From the NCBI RefSeq assembly GCF_018638295.1, contig NZ_JABTTS010000003.1, positions 321,745-385,744 of the forward strand: a stretch of 64,000 nt of DNA, read 5' to 3'. Below, piece by piece: positions 7,772-15,029 of the stretch. The notes below the pieces were generated by a model that was given only the letters and a program-made list of their open reading frames with translations, did no database searches and was not told where the DNA came from. Source of the stretch: Streptomyces sp. CHD11 (lineage in GTDB: Bacteria > Actinomycetota > Actinomycetes > Streptomycetales > Streptomycetaceae). The translations under genes and the position numbers were made by a program. The stretch's first letter is position 1. The number at the start of each line of letters is the position of its first letter.

Positions 7772-8248
7772 TCAGGCGCCCGTCGTCGAACCGGGCCGGA
7801 CGATCATCAGCACGGTGACGGTCGCCCAGAGCAGGTTGAACACACCGGTGAACATGGCCAGTTGTACGGTGCTCTGCCGGTCCACGGGCCGGTGCGCGGT
7901 CAGTTGCCCGACAAGTTCGTCCTGACGGGGCAGCACGAAGGCGAGGAGCATACCGGCGGCCACCGCGGTCAGGGTGATCGAGACGATGAGCCAGCCGTCT
8001 CCCAGGACACCCATCGCGAGGGCGGTGGCGAGACCGAGGAGGGGGACGGCGATCCCTACACGGGCATAGACACGGCAGATGCGGTGGAGCAGCGCGACGG
8101 TGGTGACCGCTTTCCGGTCGGGTCCGTCGCCTCCCCCGGCCGGGACGGCCCGGCGTACGGCCGGCGGGAACATGCTGGCCGCGACGGTCACGGGACCGAC
8201 GGCGATGATGGCGGCCAGAACGTGGAGGGACAGCAGGAGCTTGGTCAC
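7772..8248 (-). CDS. DUF2269-like integral membrane protein
   Basis: A 158-residue protein with four hydrophobic helices: about 2-28 (LLLSLHVLAAIIAVGPVTVA), 58-80 (YARVGIAVPLLGLATALAM), 84-106 (WLIVSITLTAVAAGMLLAF) and 130-150 (LAMFTGVFNLLWATVTVLMI). The pattern with His in the first helix is that of small DUF2269-type membrane proteins of unknown role. The GTG at 8248 follows AAGGAAAG. It is monocistronic, divergent from the GlxA-type regulator. Confidence 0.75.
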   Translation of the reverse strand: MTKLLLSLHVLAAIIAVGPVTVAASMFPPAVRRAVPAGGGDGPDRKAVTTVALLHRICRVYARVGIAVPLLGLATALAMGVLGDGWLIVSITLTAVAAGMLLAFVLPRQDELVGQLTAHRPVDRQSTVQLAMFTGVFNLLWATVTVLMIVRPGSTTGA

Positions 8249-8436
8249 CGGGACTCTTTCCTTGGTGTGATCGGTGGTGCCGGGCTCACGCTAGAGGCCC
8301 GCCGAACGATCACCCAGAGGCCGGAACGACAGGATCCAACGGGTTCTCGCCAACCCCTGTCACCACGACTTCGGCACCCCGCGCCCCGACATCAGGCGAT
8401 CCCGGCTGTGGCGGGAACCCGCCTATCGTGGAGTTC

Positions 8437-9444
8437 ATGCACTCCGTGGCGATTCTGGTTCTCGATGGGGTCGTGCCGTTCGACATGGCGGCGCCCCTGC
8501 AGGTCTTCGACTGGACACGGCTGCCGGACGGCCGTTCCCCCTATCGGGTCCGCCTGTGTGCCGAGCGGCCGGAGGTGACGGCGGACGGCGGTTTCACCCT
8601 GCGCGTCGAGCGCGGCCTCGAGGCGCTGGCGGACGCCGACACCATCATCGTGCCGGGCCGTGCCGAAGGCACCGGACCGCTCTCCCCCGCCGTGTCCGCC
8701 GCGCTGAGGCAGGCGGCCGGGGCGGGAACGCGGATCGCCTCGGTCTGCGTGGGTGCCTTCGTGCTGGCGGAGGCCGGACTGCTGGACGGCCTCCGCGCCA
8801 CCACGCACTGGGTGGCCGCCGGCCGGCTCGCCCGCGCTTTCCCCCTGGTCGACGTGGAGCCGGACGTGCTCTACGTCGACAACGGCCAGATCCTCACCTC
8901 GGCCGGCGCCGCCGCCGCGCTGGACATGTGCCTGCACATGATCCGCCGGGATCTGGGCTCGGCCGTGGCCGCGAATGCCGCCCGGATGTCGGTGATGCCC
9001 CTGGAACGGGAGGGTGGCCAGGCCCAGTTCATCGTGCACGAGCATCCGCCGGTGCCCCGCGGGTCGGATCTGGAGCCGCTGCTGGACTGGCTGGAGGACA
9101 ACCTGGCGCACGAGGTCACGCTCGGGGCGATGGCGGCGCGCACCGGCATGAGCGAGCGCACCTTCAGCCGCCGGTTCCGTGAGCAGATGGGCACCACGCC
9201 GTTGCAGTGGCTGCTGCGTGCCCGGGTGCGGCGCGCCCAGTATCTGCTGGAGAACAGCGAGCACACGGTCGAACGGATCGCCCGGCAGGCCGGCTTCGGG
9301 TCACCCACGGCGTTCCGTGAGCGGTTCCGCAAGGTGGTGGGCACCACGCCGTACGCCTATCGCGCGTCGTTCAGCGGGCGGCGGGCCGTCACCGCGCGGG
9401 ATTCCACCGCGGGGCGTGCGCGGCCTGGATCAGACGGCCAGTGA
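8437..9444 (+). CDS. GlxA-family transcriptional regulator (DJ-1/PfpI + AraC HTH)
   Basis: A 335-residue regulator. Residues 1-180 form a DJ-1/PfpI-like domain with the nucleophile-elbow sequence IASVCVGAFVLAEAGLLDG. Residues about 215-315 form an AraC-type double helix-turn-helix (HEVTLGAMAARTGMSERTFS and VERIARQAGFGSPTAFRERF). Ligand unknown. I chose ATG 8437 rather than GTG 8428 because homologues begin MHSVAILVLDG and because TATCGT sits one helical turn upstream, which fits leaderless transcription. Its last 15 bp overlap the convergent DUF5133 gene. Confidence 0.88.
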   Translation: MHSVAILVLDGVVPFDMAAPLQVFDWTRLPDGRSPYRVRLCAERPEVTADGGFTLRVERGLEALADADTIIVPGRAEGTGPLSPAVSAALRQAAGAGTRIASVCVGAFVLAEAGLLDGLRATTHWVAAGRLARAFPLVDVEPDVLYVDNGQILTSAGAAAALDMCLHMIRRDLGSAVAANAARMSVMPLEREGGQAQFIVHEHPPVPRGSDLEPLLDWLEDNLAHEVTLGAMAARTGMSERTFSRRFREQMGTTPLQWLLRARVRRAQYLLENSEHTVERIARQAGFGSPTAFRERFRKVVGTTPYAYRASFSGRRAVTARDSTAGRARPGSDGQ

Positions 9445-9681
9445 CAGTCCGTTCTCGCCGCCCGGCTCAGCGGTACGCCGGGGCGCGGACCGGACGAGGA
9501 TGGCGTCCGCCTGCGCTATGGCGTCGTCGATGGCGGATGTCGCCGTCACGACGCAGAGCGTGTAGCTGACATCCTCCAGTTCACGCGCCGCCGTCGGTGA
9601 ATGCCGCTCCGCCTGAGCGATCCGCAGCTCCGCGTAGCGCGTCAGCAGCTGCCTGACGATCTTCGGGTCCGGTACGAGCAC
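9430..9681 (-). CDS. DUF5133 small protein
   Basis: An 83-residue protein beginning (V/M)LVPDPKIVRQLLTRYAEL and containing ARELEDVSYTLCVVTATS, the pattern of the Streptomyces DUF5133 family. Two amphipathic helices and one strand are likely; no signal or membrane segment. GTG 9681 has AAAGGGG 6 nt upstream. The role of DUF5133 proteins is unknown. The 3' end overlaps the regulator gene by 15 bp tail to tail. Confidence 0.8.
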   Translation of the reverse strand: MLVPDPKIVRQLLTRYAELRIAQAERHSPTAARELEDVSYTLCVVTATSAIDDAIAQADAILVRSAPRRTAEPGGENGLSLAV

Positions 9682-9799
9682 GAAGCGCCCCTTTCTGGTT
9701 GTCGCTTCGTGTGCCCGCGATCGGCGAAAGCACGCACGGCGCGTACGGAAGTGGCCGCGATGGTCCGAAAGCGCTCGCCTCCCCGGCAGGCGCATTCCG

Positions 9800-9828
9800 C
9801 CTCCCGGGACCGCACCAGGCCCGGGAGG
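9800..9828. terminator. Terminator hairpin downstream of the aldo/keto reductase gene
   Basis: CCTCCCGGG and CCCGGGAGG form a perfect 9-bp stem with an 11-nt loop. It lies 42 bp past the stop of the minus-strand aldo/keto reductase gene and upstream of the DUF5133 start. Confidence 0.55.
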
Positions 9829-9869
9829 ACTTCCGGCCGTGTCCGGCGTCCGGGACGGCGGCGCCGGCC

Positions 9870-10727
9870 TCAGGCCGCGTCCAGCTCGGCGATCTCCCCG
9901 GCGCTCAGTACGAGGTCGGCGGCCTGCACCGAGTCCCGGACGGACTCCGGCCGGCTCGCTCCCGGAATCGGTACGACCACCGGCGACCTGGCGAGCATCC
10001 ACGCCAGGCACACCTGATGCGCGCTCACCCCGTGCGCCCGCGCGATCCGCGCGAACGCGACGTGCTGCGAGGCGAGTTCACCGGCCCGGGCGATACCGCC
10101 GAAAGGACTGTAGGGCAGGAACGCGATGCCGAGTTCGCCGCACAGAAGCAGCTCCGGCTCGCTGGAGCGGAACGCCGGGGAGAACTGGTTCTGTACGGAG
10201 ACCAGCCGGCCGCCCAGGATCTCGTCGGCCTGCCGGATCTGCTCCGGGTCGGCGTTGGAGATGCCCGCCATCCGGATCTTCCCCTCGTCCAGCAGTTCGC
10301 GCACCGCGCCGACCGAATCGGCGTAGGGAACGCGGGGGTCGGGCCGGTGGAACTGGTAGAGCCCGATGGCCTCCACCCCGAGTCGCCGCAGCGAGGCCTC
10401 ACAGGCCCGCTTCAGGTGCCCGGGGCTCCCGTCCAGCGTCCAGCTGCCGTCACCGGGGCGCAGATGACCTCCCTTGGTGGCGACCAGGACGTCCCCGCCC
10501 CGGTCGTGGGAGGCGAGGGCCCTGGCGATCAGAGTCTCGTTGTGTCCCACCTCGTCGGCGCCCGCGTGGTAGGCGTCCGCGGTGTCGATCAGCGTGACAC
10601 CGGCGTCCAGCGCGGCGTGCAGGGTGGCCAGGGAGCGGGTCTCGTCCGGGCGGCCCTCGATCGACATGGGCATGGCGCCCAGCCCGATGGAGCCGACCTG
10701 GACATCACCTATTCGACGGGTGTTCAT
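9870..10727 (-). CDS. Aldo/keto reductase
   Basis: A 285-residue NADPH-dependent oxidoreductase of the AKR superfamily (TIM barrel, cytoplasmic). Visible signatures are GLGAMPMSIEG, LIDTADAYHAGADEVGHNE (catalytic Asp and Tyr), DVLVATKGG (catalytic Lys), LYQFHRPDPRVPY (His) and the C-terminal cofactor loop VVVPIPGASRPE. The start at 10727 (MNTRRIGDVQVGSIG) is the family's usual beginning; upstream in-frame codons are not conserved. Substrate cannot be told from sequence. It is monocistronic. Confidence 0.9.
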   Translation of the reverse strand: MNTRRIGDVQVGSIGLGAMPMSIEGRPDETRSLATLHAALDAGVTLIDTADAYHAGADEVGHNETLIARALASHDRGGDVLVATKGGHLRPGDGSWTLDGSPGHLKRACEASLRRLGVEAIGLYQFHRPDPRVPYADSVGAVRELLDEGKIRMAGISNADPEQIRQADEILGGRLVSVQNQFSPAFRSSEPELLLCGELGIAFLPYSPFGGIARAGELASQHVAFARIARAHGVSAHQVCLAWMLARSPVVVPIPGASRPESVRDSVQAADLVLSAGEIAELDAA

Positions 10728-10976
10728 TCCTGTGTGACCTCTTCCGGGTGTCGCTTCGACGGTCATGGGCAGCGCCTGCCAGCCTGATCGCGGGACGCCC
10801 CGAAATCCAATAGAAGAACACGAACGCATTCAGCAGGCCGGGCACTGAATCGGGGCCGCCGGACGACCGGGCCGCCCTGGGTGACGGGTCACCGGGTGGC
10901 CTGGTCGCCGCGCGGGGGCCGGTGACCGGCGCTACGCTGCGCGCGATCGCCCTTTCGCACCGTTTCGGAGGTACCC

Positions 10977-11390
10977 ATGGCCTCACTTCTCAACCCGTAC
11001 GTGAGTTTCGACGGGAACGCACGGCAGGCGATGGAGTTCTACAAGGAGGTCTTCGGCGGGGAGCTGCGCCTCAACACCTTCGGCGATGCCGGGCATCCCG
11101 GTGCCGGGGGTTCGGACAAGATCATGCACGGCATGCTGTCGACCACCGACGGCTTCACCCTGATGGGCGCCGACATGCCGCCGGGCATGGAGTACGCCCC
11201 GGGGAACAATTTCGCCGTCAGCGTCAGCGGCGAGGACGAGGCGACCCTGCGCGGCTACTGGGAGCAGCTGTCCAGCGGCGGTTCGGTGTCCGTGCCGCTG
11301 GAGAAGCAGATGTGGGGCGACGTGTTCGGGATGTGCACGGACCGCTTCGGCATCCCCTGGATGGTCGACATCAGCCGGCCGGAGGGCTGA
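10977..11390 (+). CDS. PhnB-like VOC-family protein
   Basis: A 137-residue protein of the glyoxalase/bleomycin-resistance (VOC) fold, PhnB-like type. It opens with LLNPYVSFDGNARQAMEFYK and has VFGGELRLNTFGD, GFTLMGADMPPGMEY and FGMCTDRFGIPWMVDIS, which are typical of that group. The ATG follows GGAGGTACCC. Members lack known catalytic function and the metal ligands of true glyoxalases are not obvious. It is a single gene upstream of an oxidoreductase. Confidence 0.88.
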   Translation: MASLLNPYVSFDGNARQAMEFYKEVFGGELRLNTFGDAGHPGAGGSDKIMHGMLSTTDGFTLMGADMPPGMEYAPGNNFAVSVSGEDEATLRGYWEQLSSGGSVSVPLEKQMWGDVFGMCTDRFGIPWMVDISRPEG

Positions 11391-11615
11391 GCCGGCCCGG
11401 CCCGGGGCCACAGCCCGGTAACGGCCGCGCTGTGCCCCGCACCGTCCGCGATCATGCGCTGCGGCGGGCCGGCCCCCGTGCCCGCCACCCGTCGTCCGGC
11501 TGTTGACAGGCATGCCGGCAGAGATCATCGTACGGACCCGGAGCGCGCCCCGGTGGAGCGCGGTGTGAGGACAGCGGGCCGGCGGCGGACGGCGGTCCGC
11601 GAGAGAGGCGGCGGC

Positions 11616-12512
11616 ATGCGGATCGGACTGCTCGGCACCGGACCCTGGGCACAGGTGGCACACGCCCCCGCGCTGAGCGGACACCCGGACCTCGACTTCG
11701 CCGGAGTGTGGGGCCGCCGCCCCGACGCGGCCGGGGCGCTGGCCGCTCTGCACGGCGTCCGGGCCTACGACGACGTCGACGCGCTGCTCGCGGACATGGA
11801 CGCGGTCGCCGTCGCGCTGCCGCCGGCGGTGCAGGCGGAACTGGCCGTGCGCGCCGCGCGGGCGGGTTGCCATCTGCTGCTCGACAAGCCGCTCGCGCCG
11901 ACGGTCGCGCAGGGCCGGGAGGTGGTCGCGGCGGCCACCTCGGCCGGGGTCGCCTCGGTCGTCTTCTTCACCACCCGCTTCCAGTCCGGGCCGGAGGCGT
12001 GGATCACCGAGCAGGCCCGTGTGGGCGGCTGGTTCACCGGTCGGGCGCAGTGGCTCGGGGCGGTGTTCACCGACCCGGGCAACCCCTTCGCCGCCTCGCC
12101 GTGGCGGCAGGAGAAGGGCGCTCTGTGGGACGTCGGCCCGCACGCCCTGTCGGTGCTGCTTCCGGTGCTCGGTGAACCGCGGCGGATGACGGCGGCGGCG
12201 TACGGTCCCGGGGACACGGTCCATCTGGTCCTGGACCACGCGAGCGGCGCGTCGAGCAGTCTCACCCTGAGCCTGACCGCGCCCCCGGCCGCGGCCGGCG
12301 CCATGGTCGAACTGCGCGGCGACGCGGGCGTCACGCTCCTCCCGGAGGCCTCGGACGGAGTCGTCCCCGCCCTCACCCGGGCCGCGGACGCCCTGCTCAC
12401 CGCTGTCCGTACCGGCGTTCCGGACCCCCGCGACGCGGCGTTCGCCCTCCGGATCACGGACATCCTGGCTTCGGCGGAGTCGCTGCTCGGGAGCGGGACA
12501 CCCGCGTCGTGA
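11616..12512 (+). CDS. Gfo/Idh/MocA-family oxidoreductase
   Basis: A 298-residue NAD(P)-dependent dehydrogenase. The N-terminal Rossmann fold shows GLLGTGPWAQVAHAPAL (G-x-G-x-x-A type). DKPLAP replaces the more common EKP, with the Lys that contacts cofactor and substrate. The C-terminal alpha/beta domain includes KGALWDVGPHALSVLLPVLG with the conserved D-x-G-x-H. ATG 11616 is preceded by GAGAGG. Substrates of this family are usually sugars or cyclitols; this one is undefined. Confidence 0.88.
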   Translation: MRIGLLGTGPWAQVAHAPALSGHPDLDFAGVWGRRPDAAGALAALHGVRAYDDVDALLADMDAVAVALPPAVQAELAVRAARAGCHLLLDKPLAPTVAQGREVVAAATSAGVASVVFFTTRFQSGPEAWITEQARVGGWFTGRAQWLGAVFTDPGNPFAASPWRQEKGALWDVGPHALSVLLPVLGEPRRMTAAAYGPGDTVHLVLDHASGASSSLTLSLTAPPAAAGAMVELRGDAGVTLLPEASDGVVPALTRAADALLTAVRTGVPDPRDAAFALRITDILASAESLLGSGTPAS

Positions 12513-12529
12513 GGCGTCCGGCGACTGCG

Positions 12530-12558
12530 CCACGGAGCGCTCCCCGCACGCTCCGTGG
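12530..12558. terminator. Terminator hairpin after the oxidoreductase gene
   Basis: CCACGGAGCG and CGCTCCGTGG form a perfect 10-bp stem with a 9-nt loop, 18 bp after the stop at 12512. It probably isolates the GH64 promoter region downstream. Confidence 0.65.
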
Positions 12559-12576
12559 GCGCCCGGACCCGAGCGG

Positions 12577-12605
12577 CTTAAGCGGCCCTTAAAGGCCGGT
12601 TAAGC
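12577..12605. repeat. Three TTAA elements with an exact 11-bp period
   Basis: TTAA occurs at 12578, 12589 and 12600, each flanked by GC-rich GGC/GCC arms (GCTTAAGC is a perfect palindrome). TTAA is rare in this DNA, and the 11-bp spacing puts all three on one helix face. The block lies about 75 bp upstream of the putative glucanase promoter, so it may be a regulator site. Confidence 0.35.
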
Positions 12606-12673
12606 GCTTGTGGCGGCTTGACCGCCTCTTCAAGTATGCGCAGGTCAGGGCGGGTTGAGGACAAGTCGGACCG

Positions 12674-12704
12674 TTGGCGGGTTCCTGTCGGTGTCCCTAG
12701 CATC
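12674..12704 (+). promoter_or_regulatory. Putative promoter of the GH64 glucanase gene
   Basis: TTGGCG (12674-12679) and TAGCAT (12699-12704) are separated by 19 bp, which is close to a vegetative sigma-70-type promoter. It lies about 95 bp before the start codon and about 30 bp before the palindromic operator. Confidence 0.4.
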
Positions 12705-12734
12705 AGTGCCGCGCGCCGGTCCCGATGTACAGCC

Positions 12735-12748
12735 TGAGAGCGCTCTCC
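12735..12748. promoter_or_regulatory. LacI-family operator-like palindrome
   Basis: TGAGAGCGCTCTCC contains the perfect 12-bp palindrome GAGAGCGCTCTC. It closely resembles the CebR/CelR box TGGGAGCGCTCCCA that controls cellulose genes in Streptomyces and Thermobifida. It sits between the putative promoter and the GH64 gene, where a bound repressor would block transcription. No LacI gene is in the window, so the regulator would act from elsewhere. Confidence 0.65.
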
Positions 12749-12800
12749 CCCGTCGGCCGGCACGGTCAGAACCCGCACGCCCACTTCTGGAGACCCCCAC

Positions 12801-14006
12801 ATGACTCCTCGTCACCAGCGCACCCTCGGCCGCCGCAAGGTCCTCTTCGCTCTCGGCGGAGCCGCCGTGGCCCTGCCCGCCGCGGCGGCGATCGCCCCGC
12901 ACGCCCTCGCGGACCAGTCCGGGAAGCAGAAGGCCGGACCGGCAGCGGCGGGATCCCTGCCCCTCACGATCGTGAACAACAGCGGTGCCTTCGACAACAC
13001 CAGCGTCCACCTGTACGTCGTGGGCAACGCCGACGGGCGTCAGGTCCGGCTCACCCCCGAGGGCACCGTCGCTCCGATCGCCGTCTCGGACAACGGCCCC
13101 GACGGTTTCACCGACTACGCGATCAGCCTTTCCGGCAGCGGCGAGACCAAGCTGTCCCTGCCGTACATGTCCGGCCGGATCTATGTCGCCCTCGGCGCGA
13201 AACTCAAGTTCAAGGCCGTCACCGACGGCAACGGCAACGCGGCGCTGCAGTACCCGGCCGGCTGGGTGGCCTCCGACCCCAACCACGGCGTGCTGCACGA
13301 CTGCGCGGAGTTCACCCACAACGCCTCGGGCATGTTCTGCAACACGACGATGGTCGACATGTTCAGCGTGCCGCTGAGCATCCGGCTCACCGGCTCCGAG
13401 GACCAGACGACGGGCACGGTGCGCGATGGCGGCCGCGCGGCCGCGTTCGCCGCCGTCAAGGAGGTGGAGGCGTTCTCCCGGCTGGTCGTGGACGACACCC
13501 GGATCATCGCGCCCGGCCACGGTCTGGACTCCGGTCTGTTCGCCGAGGACTACCTGGCCCCGTACATCGACGAGGTGTGGAGCACCTACACCGGCCGGGA
13601 CCTCAAGGTCACCACCAACGCCGGCACCTTCACCGGCCGGGTGCGCGGTGAGAGGTTCTCCTTCGACGGGCCCGCCCAGGTCTCCTTCGGCAAGCCCTCC
13701 ACGCGCGACGTCCTCTTCTGCGACGGCGCCCTGGCCGCCCCCAACGACGGCACCACCGGTCCGGTCGCCGCGGTGCTGGGCTCCGGCTTCAACCGGTCCA
13801 CGCTGCTCAGCCACCCCGACCAGCCGTCCGCCGATCCCTCGGTCTTCTACCGGACCGAGCTCACCAACCACTATTCCAGGGCCATGCACGCGGCCACCGA
13901 GGACGGCAGGGCCTACGGCTTCGCCTTCGACGACGTGGCGGACTTCGCCTCGTACATCCAGGACACGGCGCCGACGGGCCTGCGGCTGACGCTCACGCCC
14001 TTCTGA
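12801..14006 (+). CDS. Secreted GH64 endo-beta-1,3-glucanase
   Basis: A 401-residue exported glycoside hydrolase of family 64 (laminaripentaose-producing type), hydrolysing beta-1,3-glucan. Residues 10-37 form a twin-arginine signal (GRRKVLFALGGAAVALPAA), so export folded through Tat is likely. The catalytic pair is visible: Glu170 in CAEFTHN and Asp186 in MVDMFSVP. Their 16-residue spacing equals that of E154/D170 in the Streptomyces matensis enzyme. The C-terminus stops right after the catalytic region and no carbohydrate-binding module is attached. GGAG lies 11 nt before the ATG. A LacI-type operator upstream suggests induction by glucan oligosaccharides. Confidence 0.93.
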   Translation: MTPRHQRTLGRRKVLFALGGAAVALPAAAAIAPHALADQSGKQKAGPAAAGSLPLTIVNNSGAFDNTSVHLYVVGNADGRQVRLTPEGTVAPIAVSDNGPDGFTDYAISLSGSGETKLSLPYMSGRIYVALGAKLKFKAVTDGNGNAALQYPAGWVASDPNHGVLHDCAEFTHNASGMFCNTTMVDMFSVPLSIRLTGSEDQTTGTVRDGGRAAAFAAVKEVEAFSRLVVDDTRIIAPGHGLDSGLFAEDYLAPYIDEVWSTYTGRDLKVTTNAGTFTGRVRGERFSFDGPAQVSFGKPSTRDVLFCDGALAAPNDGTTGPVAAVLGSGFNRSTLLSHPDQPSADPSVFYRTELTNHYSRAMHAATEDGRAYGFAFDDVADFASYIQDTAPTGLRLTLTPF

Positions 14007-14008
14007 GC

Positions 14009-14037
14009 GGGACCGTGGGCAGGTTTCCCGCGGTCCC
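14009..14037 (+). terminator. Terminator after the glucanase gene
   Basis: GGGACCG pairs with CGGTCCC, the stem extended inwards by GGG/CCC past one mismatch. It starts 2 bp after the stop at 14006. A second small hairpin (GGCCACC-AGGA-GGTGGCC) is at 14051-14068. Confidence 0.55.
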
Positions 14038-14191
14038 AGGAAGGTACCCCGGCCACCAGGAGGTGGCCCTTCACCGGGTGTGCCGCGAGCGCTCTGCGGA
14101 TGCACGGCGGGCTCCCGCGTTGAAGGCTGAGTACCGGACCCGATGACAGCACCGGGGCCGTAACAGCGATCCGGACCCGAGGAGCCAGAAG

Positions 14192-14398
14192 ATGTCGACG
14201 TCCCAGCCCGAAGCGTCCCGGCAGCCCGAGGACGGCACCACCCCGGACAACCTGCTGCACGCCCGCACCGGCACCGATGTGTCCCCGGAGGACCTGGTTC
14301 TCGCCTCCGGCAAGGACCTCACCCCGCAGAACCTCGAATGGGCCCGGCGCAAGCTGGCCGAGGAGGGGCCCGCGGCCCTGGACAAGATCCTGCCCTGA
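14192..14398 (+). CDS. Small hypothetical protein
   Basis: A 68-residue acidic protein. The first 25 residues are disordered. Then TPDNLLHARTGTDVSPEDLV and PQNLEWARRKLAEEGPAALD suggest two or three short helices. The ATG follows GAGGAGCC. It has no signal, membrane segment or cysteine. Codon use and ribosome binding site support expression, but the function is unknown. Confidence 0.7.
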   Translation: MSTSQPEASRQPEDGTTPDNLLHARTGTDVSPEDLVLASGKDLTPQNLEWARRKLAEEGPAALDKILP

Positions 14399-14444
14399 CG
14401 TCGCCGCACCCCCGCTCCCGCGCCGCGCCGTCCGCCGTGCCCGG

Positions 14445-14933
14445 TCAGGCGCGGTCCCGGCCGTCCGGCAGCTCCGTCTCGTCCTCGACGACGTGCATCG
14501 CGGCTTCCTCCGCGCCGGCGGCCCCGCCGTCGATGCCGACGTCCTCGGCGATCGTCTCCTTGGTCGTGTCGGTGTGCGCGCCCTCGTCGGGGGCGACCAG
14601 GCGCCCGGCGCGGGCGTTGCCGGCCTCCGGGTCGACCGGCTCGCCCTCGCCGTCCCGCAGGTCGCCCACCCCGTCGCCGTCCGGCGCGGTCGCGTCGGGC
14701 ACCTCCTGGGCCAGCCGCTCGTCGAGGGTCTCCCCGTCGTGCTGTTCGGCGGCCGTGGTGCCGTGCTTGGTGACCCCGAGCGGCTTCTCCGGCGGGGAGT
14801 AACCCTCGTCGAGGGTGTCGTCGTAGGTCCGCTCGTCAAGGGCGTCCTGCATGTCCAGCGGCGCGGCGTCCTCCTGCTCCTCGTTGCTCCCGGTGGGCTG
14901 GTAGGCGTCGTCGGCCATCGGTTCGGAGCCCAT
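14445..14933 (-). CDS. DUF5709 acidic protein
   Basis: A 162-residue, strongly acidic, probably largely disordered protein. It contains the DUF5709 core LDERTYDDTLDEGYSPPEKP and GVTKHGTTAAEQHDGETLDE, RLAQEVPD, then GRLVAPDEGAHTDTTKE. ATG 14933 has AGGAGG 6 nt upstream, so it is preferred over the Met five codons later. DUF5709 proteins are common in Streptomyces and have no known function. Confidence 0.88.
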   Translation of the reverse strand: MGSEPMADDAYQPTGSNEEQEDAAPLDMQDALDERTYDDTLDEGYSPPEKPLGVTKHGTTAAEQHDGETLDERLAQEVPDATAPDGDGVGDLRDGEGEPVDPEAGNARAGRLVAPDEGAHTDTTKETIAEDVGIDGGAAGAEEAAMHVVEDETELPDGRDRA

Positions 14934-15029
14934 GGCGTCCTCCTGTCACGCTGCGTCGACTGCGTCTGCGGTGTCCGGTCCGCGTTTCCCGTCACGCGAT
15001 CTTTAACCCCGCCCGGCGACCACCCGGCG

